From an uncultured delta proteobacterium (GTDB taxonomy: Bacteria > Desulfobacterota > Desulfovibrionia > Desulfovibrionales > Desulfovibrionaceae): a stretch of 64,000 nt of DNA. The notes below the pieces were generated by a model. The model had not been told where the DNA came from and made no database searches. It worked only from the letters and a program-made list of their open reading frames with translations. A program made the position numbers and the translations under genes. Of this stretch, positions 63,959-64,000 are shown in pieces (position 1 is the first letter of the stretch; every line of letters begins with the position of its first letter). The DNA lies in the NCBI GenBank assembly GCA_903835685.1, contig CAILNX010000030.1:62001-126000 (forward strand), written 5' to 3'.

Positions 63959-64000
63959 TCTTTTTTCATACTTTCACGGCCCTTCATAAATCCGCACGGA

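Overview
The window is a GC-rich bacterial chromosome segment. Gene content suggests a sulfate-reducing deltaproteobacterium of the Desulfovibrionales: a fmt-DUF116-rsmB run, atpZ/atpI-atpB-atpE separated from the F1 genes, Rex, AmmeMemoRadiSam protein A, a cysteine-rich C_GCAxxG_C_C protein, and a lactate permease beside a GlcD/GlcF-type dehydrogenase. This is inferred from gene families and neighbourhood; no 16S or database comparison was possible. Housekeeping genes are close to gap-free, with GGAGG-type ribosome binding sites and frequent ATGA/GTGA stop-start overlaps.

Layout. 1-11 kb: a truncated glycosyltransferase, a convergent bile-acid-symporter-like transporter, then a translation block (hisS, aspS, def, fmt, a DUF116 membrane protein, an RsmB-like rRNA methyltransferase), cobalamin methyltransferase cobM/cbiF, a YjbQ-family protein, and small genes. 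11-15 kb (minus): AMMECR1-domain protein, an unknown protein, and a LonB-like AAA protease. 15-20 kb (plus): F0 genes of ATP synthase, rex with its own probable operator, a YitT-type membrane protein, cobS and a Crp/Fnr-type regulator. 20.4-23.8 kb: a compact stand-alone Cas9 (1040 aa, all catalytic residues present) with no cas1, cas2, csn2, cas4 or recognisable CRISPR array anywhere in the window. A divergent structured small RNA ending in a strong intrinsic terminator looks like a tracrRNA and shares an overlapping back-to-back promoter with cas9. 24-29 kb: a LysE exporter divergent from a MocR/GntR-aminotransferase regulator, a DUF2239 gene under an unusually clean promoter and palindromic operator, and a large protein with a LOG-like Rossmann C-terminus.

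29.5-43 kb: an FmdB zinc ribbon, a hybrid histidine kinase, secA, then a lactate/glycolate oxidation module (FAD subunit and Fe-S subunit), a HisKA_2 kinase, and divergently a lactate permease followed by a CNT nucleoside transporter. 43-48 kb: a small glycosyltransferase/methyltransferase pair and a probable metal-related operon (DUF2318 protein, 35-aa membrane peptide, FtsX/MacB-like permease, ABC ATPase), preceded by four GTGCAAA direct repeats. 48-58 kb: a TVP38 protein, MoaE-like protein, a sensory operon (branched-chain-type binding protein, histidine kinase, REC-STAS regulator), a 610-bp AT-richer gap, a membrane protein, a TetR regulator, an M15 peptidase and two small exported proteins including a Spy/CpxP-like one. 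58-62.4 kb: a CdaR regulator divergent from an MFS carboxylate transporter and glycerate 2-kinase, with a 14-bp perfect inverted repeat in the divergent promoter region.

The right end (62.8-64 kb) carries a dinD-like gene of visibly lower GC and then the 3' half of a tRNA-Arg(ACG) gene with its terminator but without its 5' half. This is the signature of an attachment site at one end of an integrated element that continues past the window. A second window-wide theme is a family of A+T-rich hairpins placed just after stop codons. Three of them (after rex, cas9 and the MocR gene) share a longer conserved layout with identical internal spacing.
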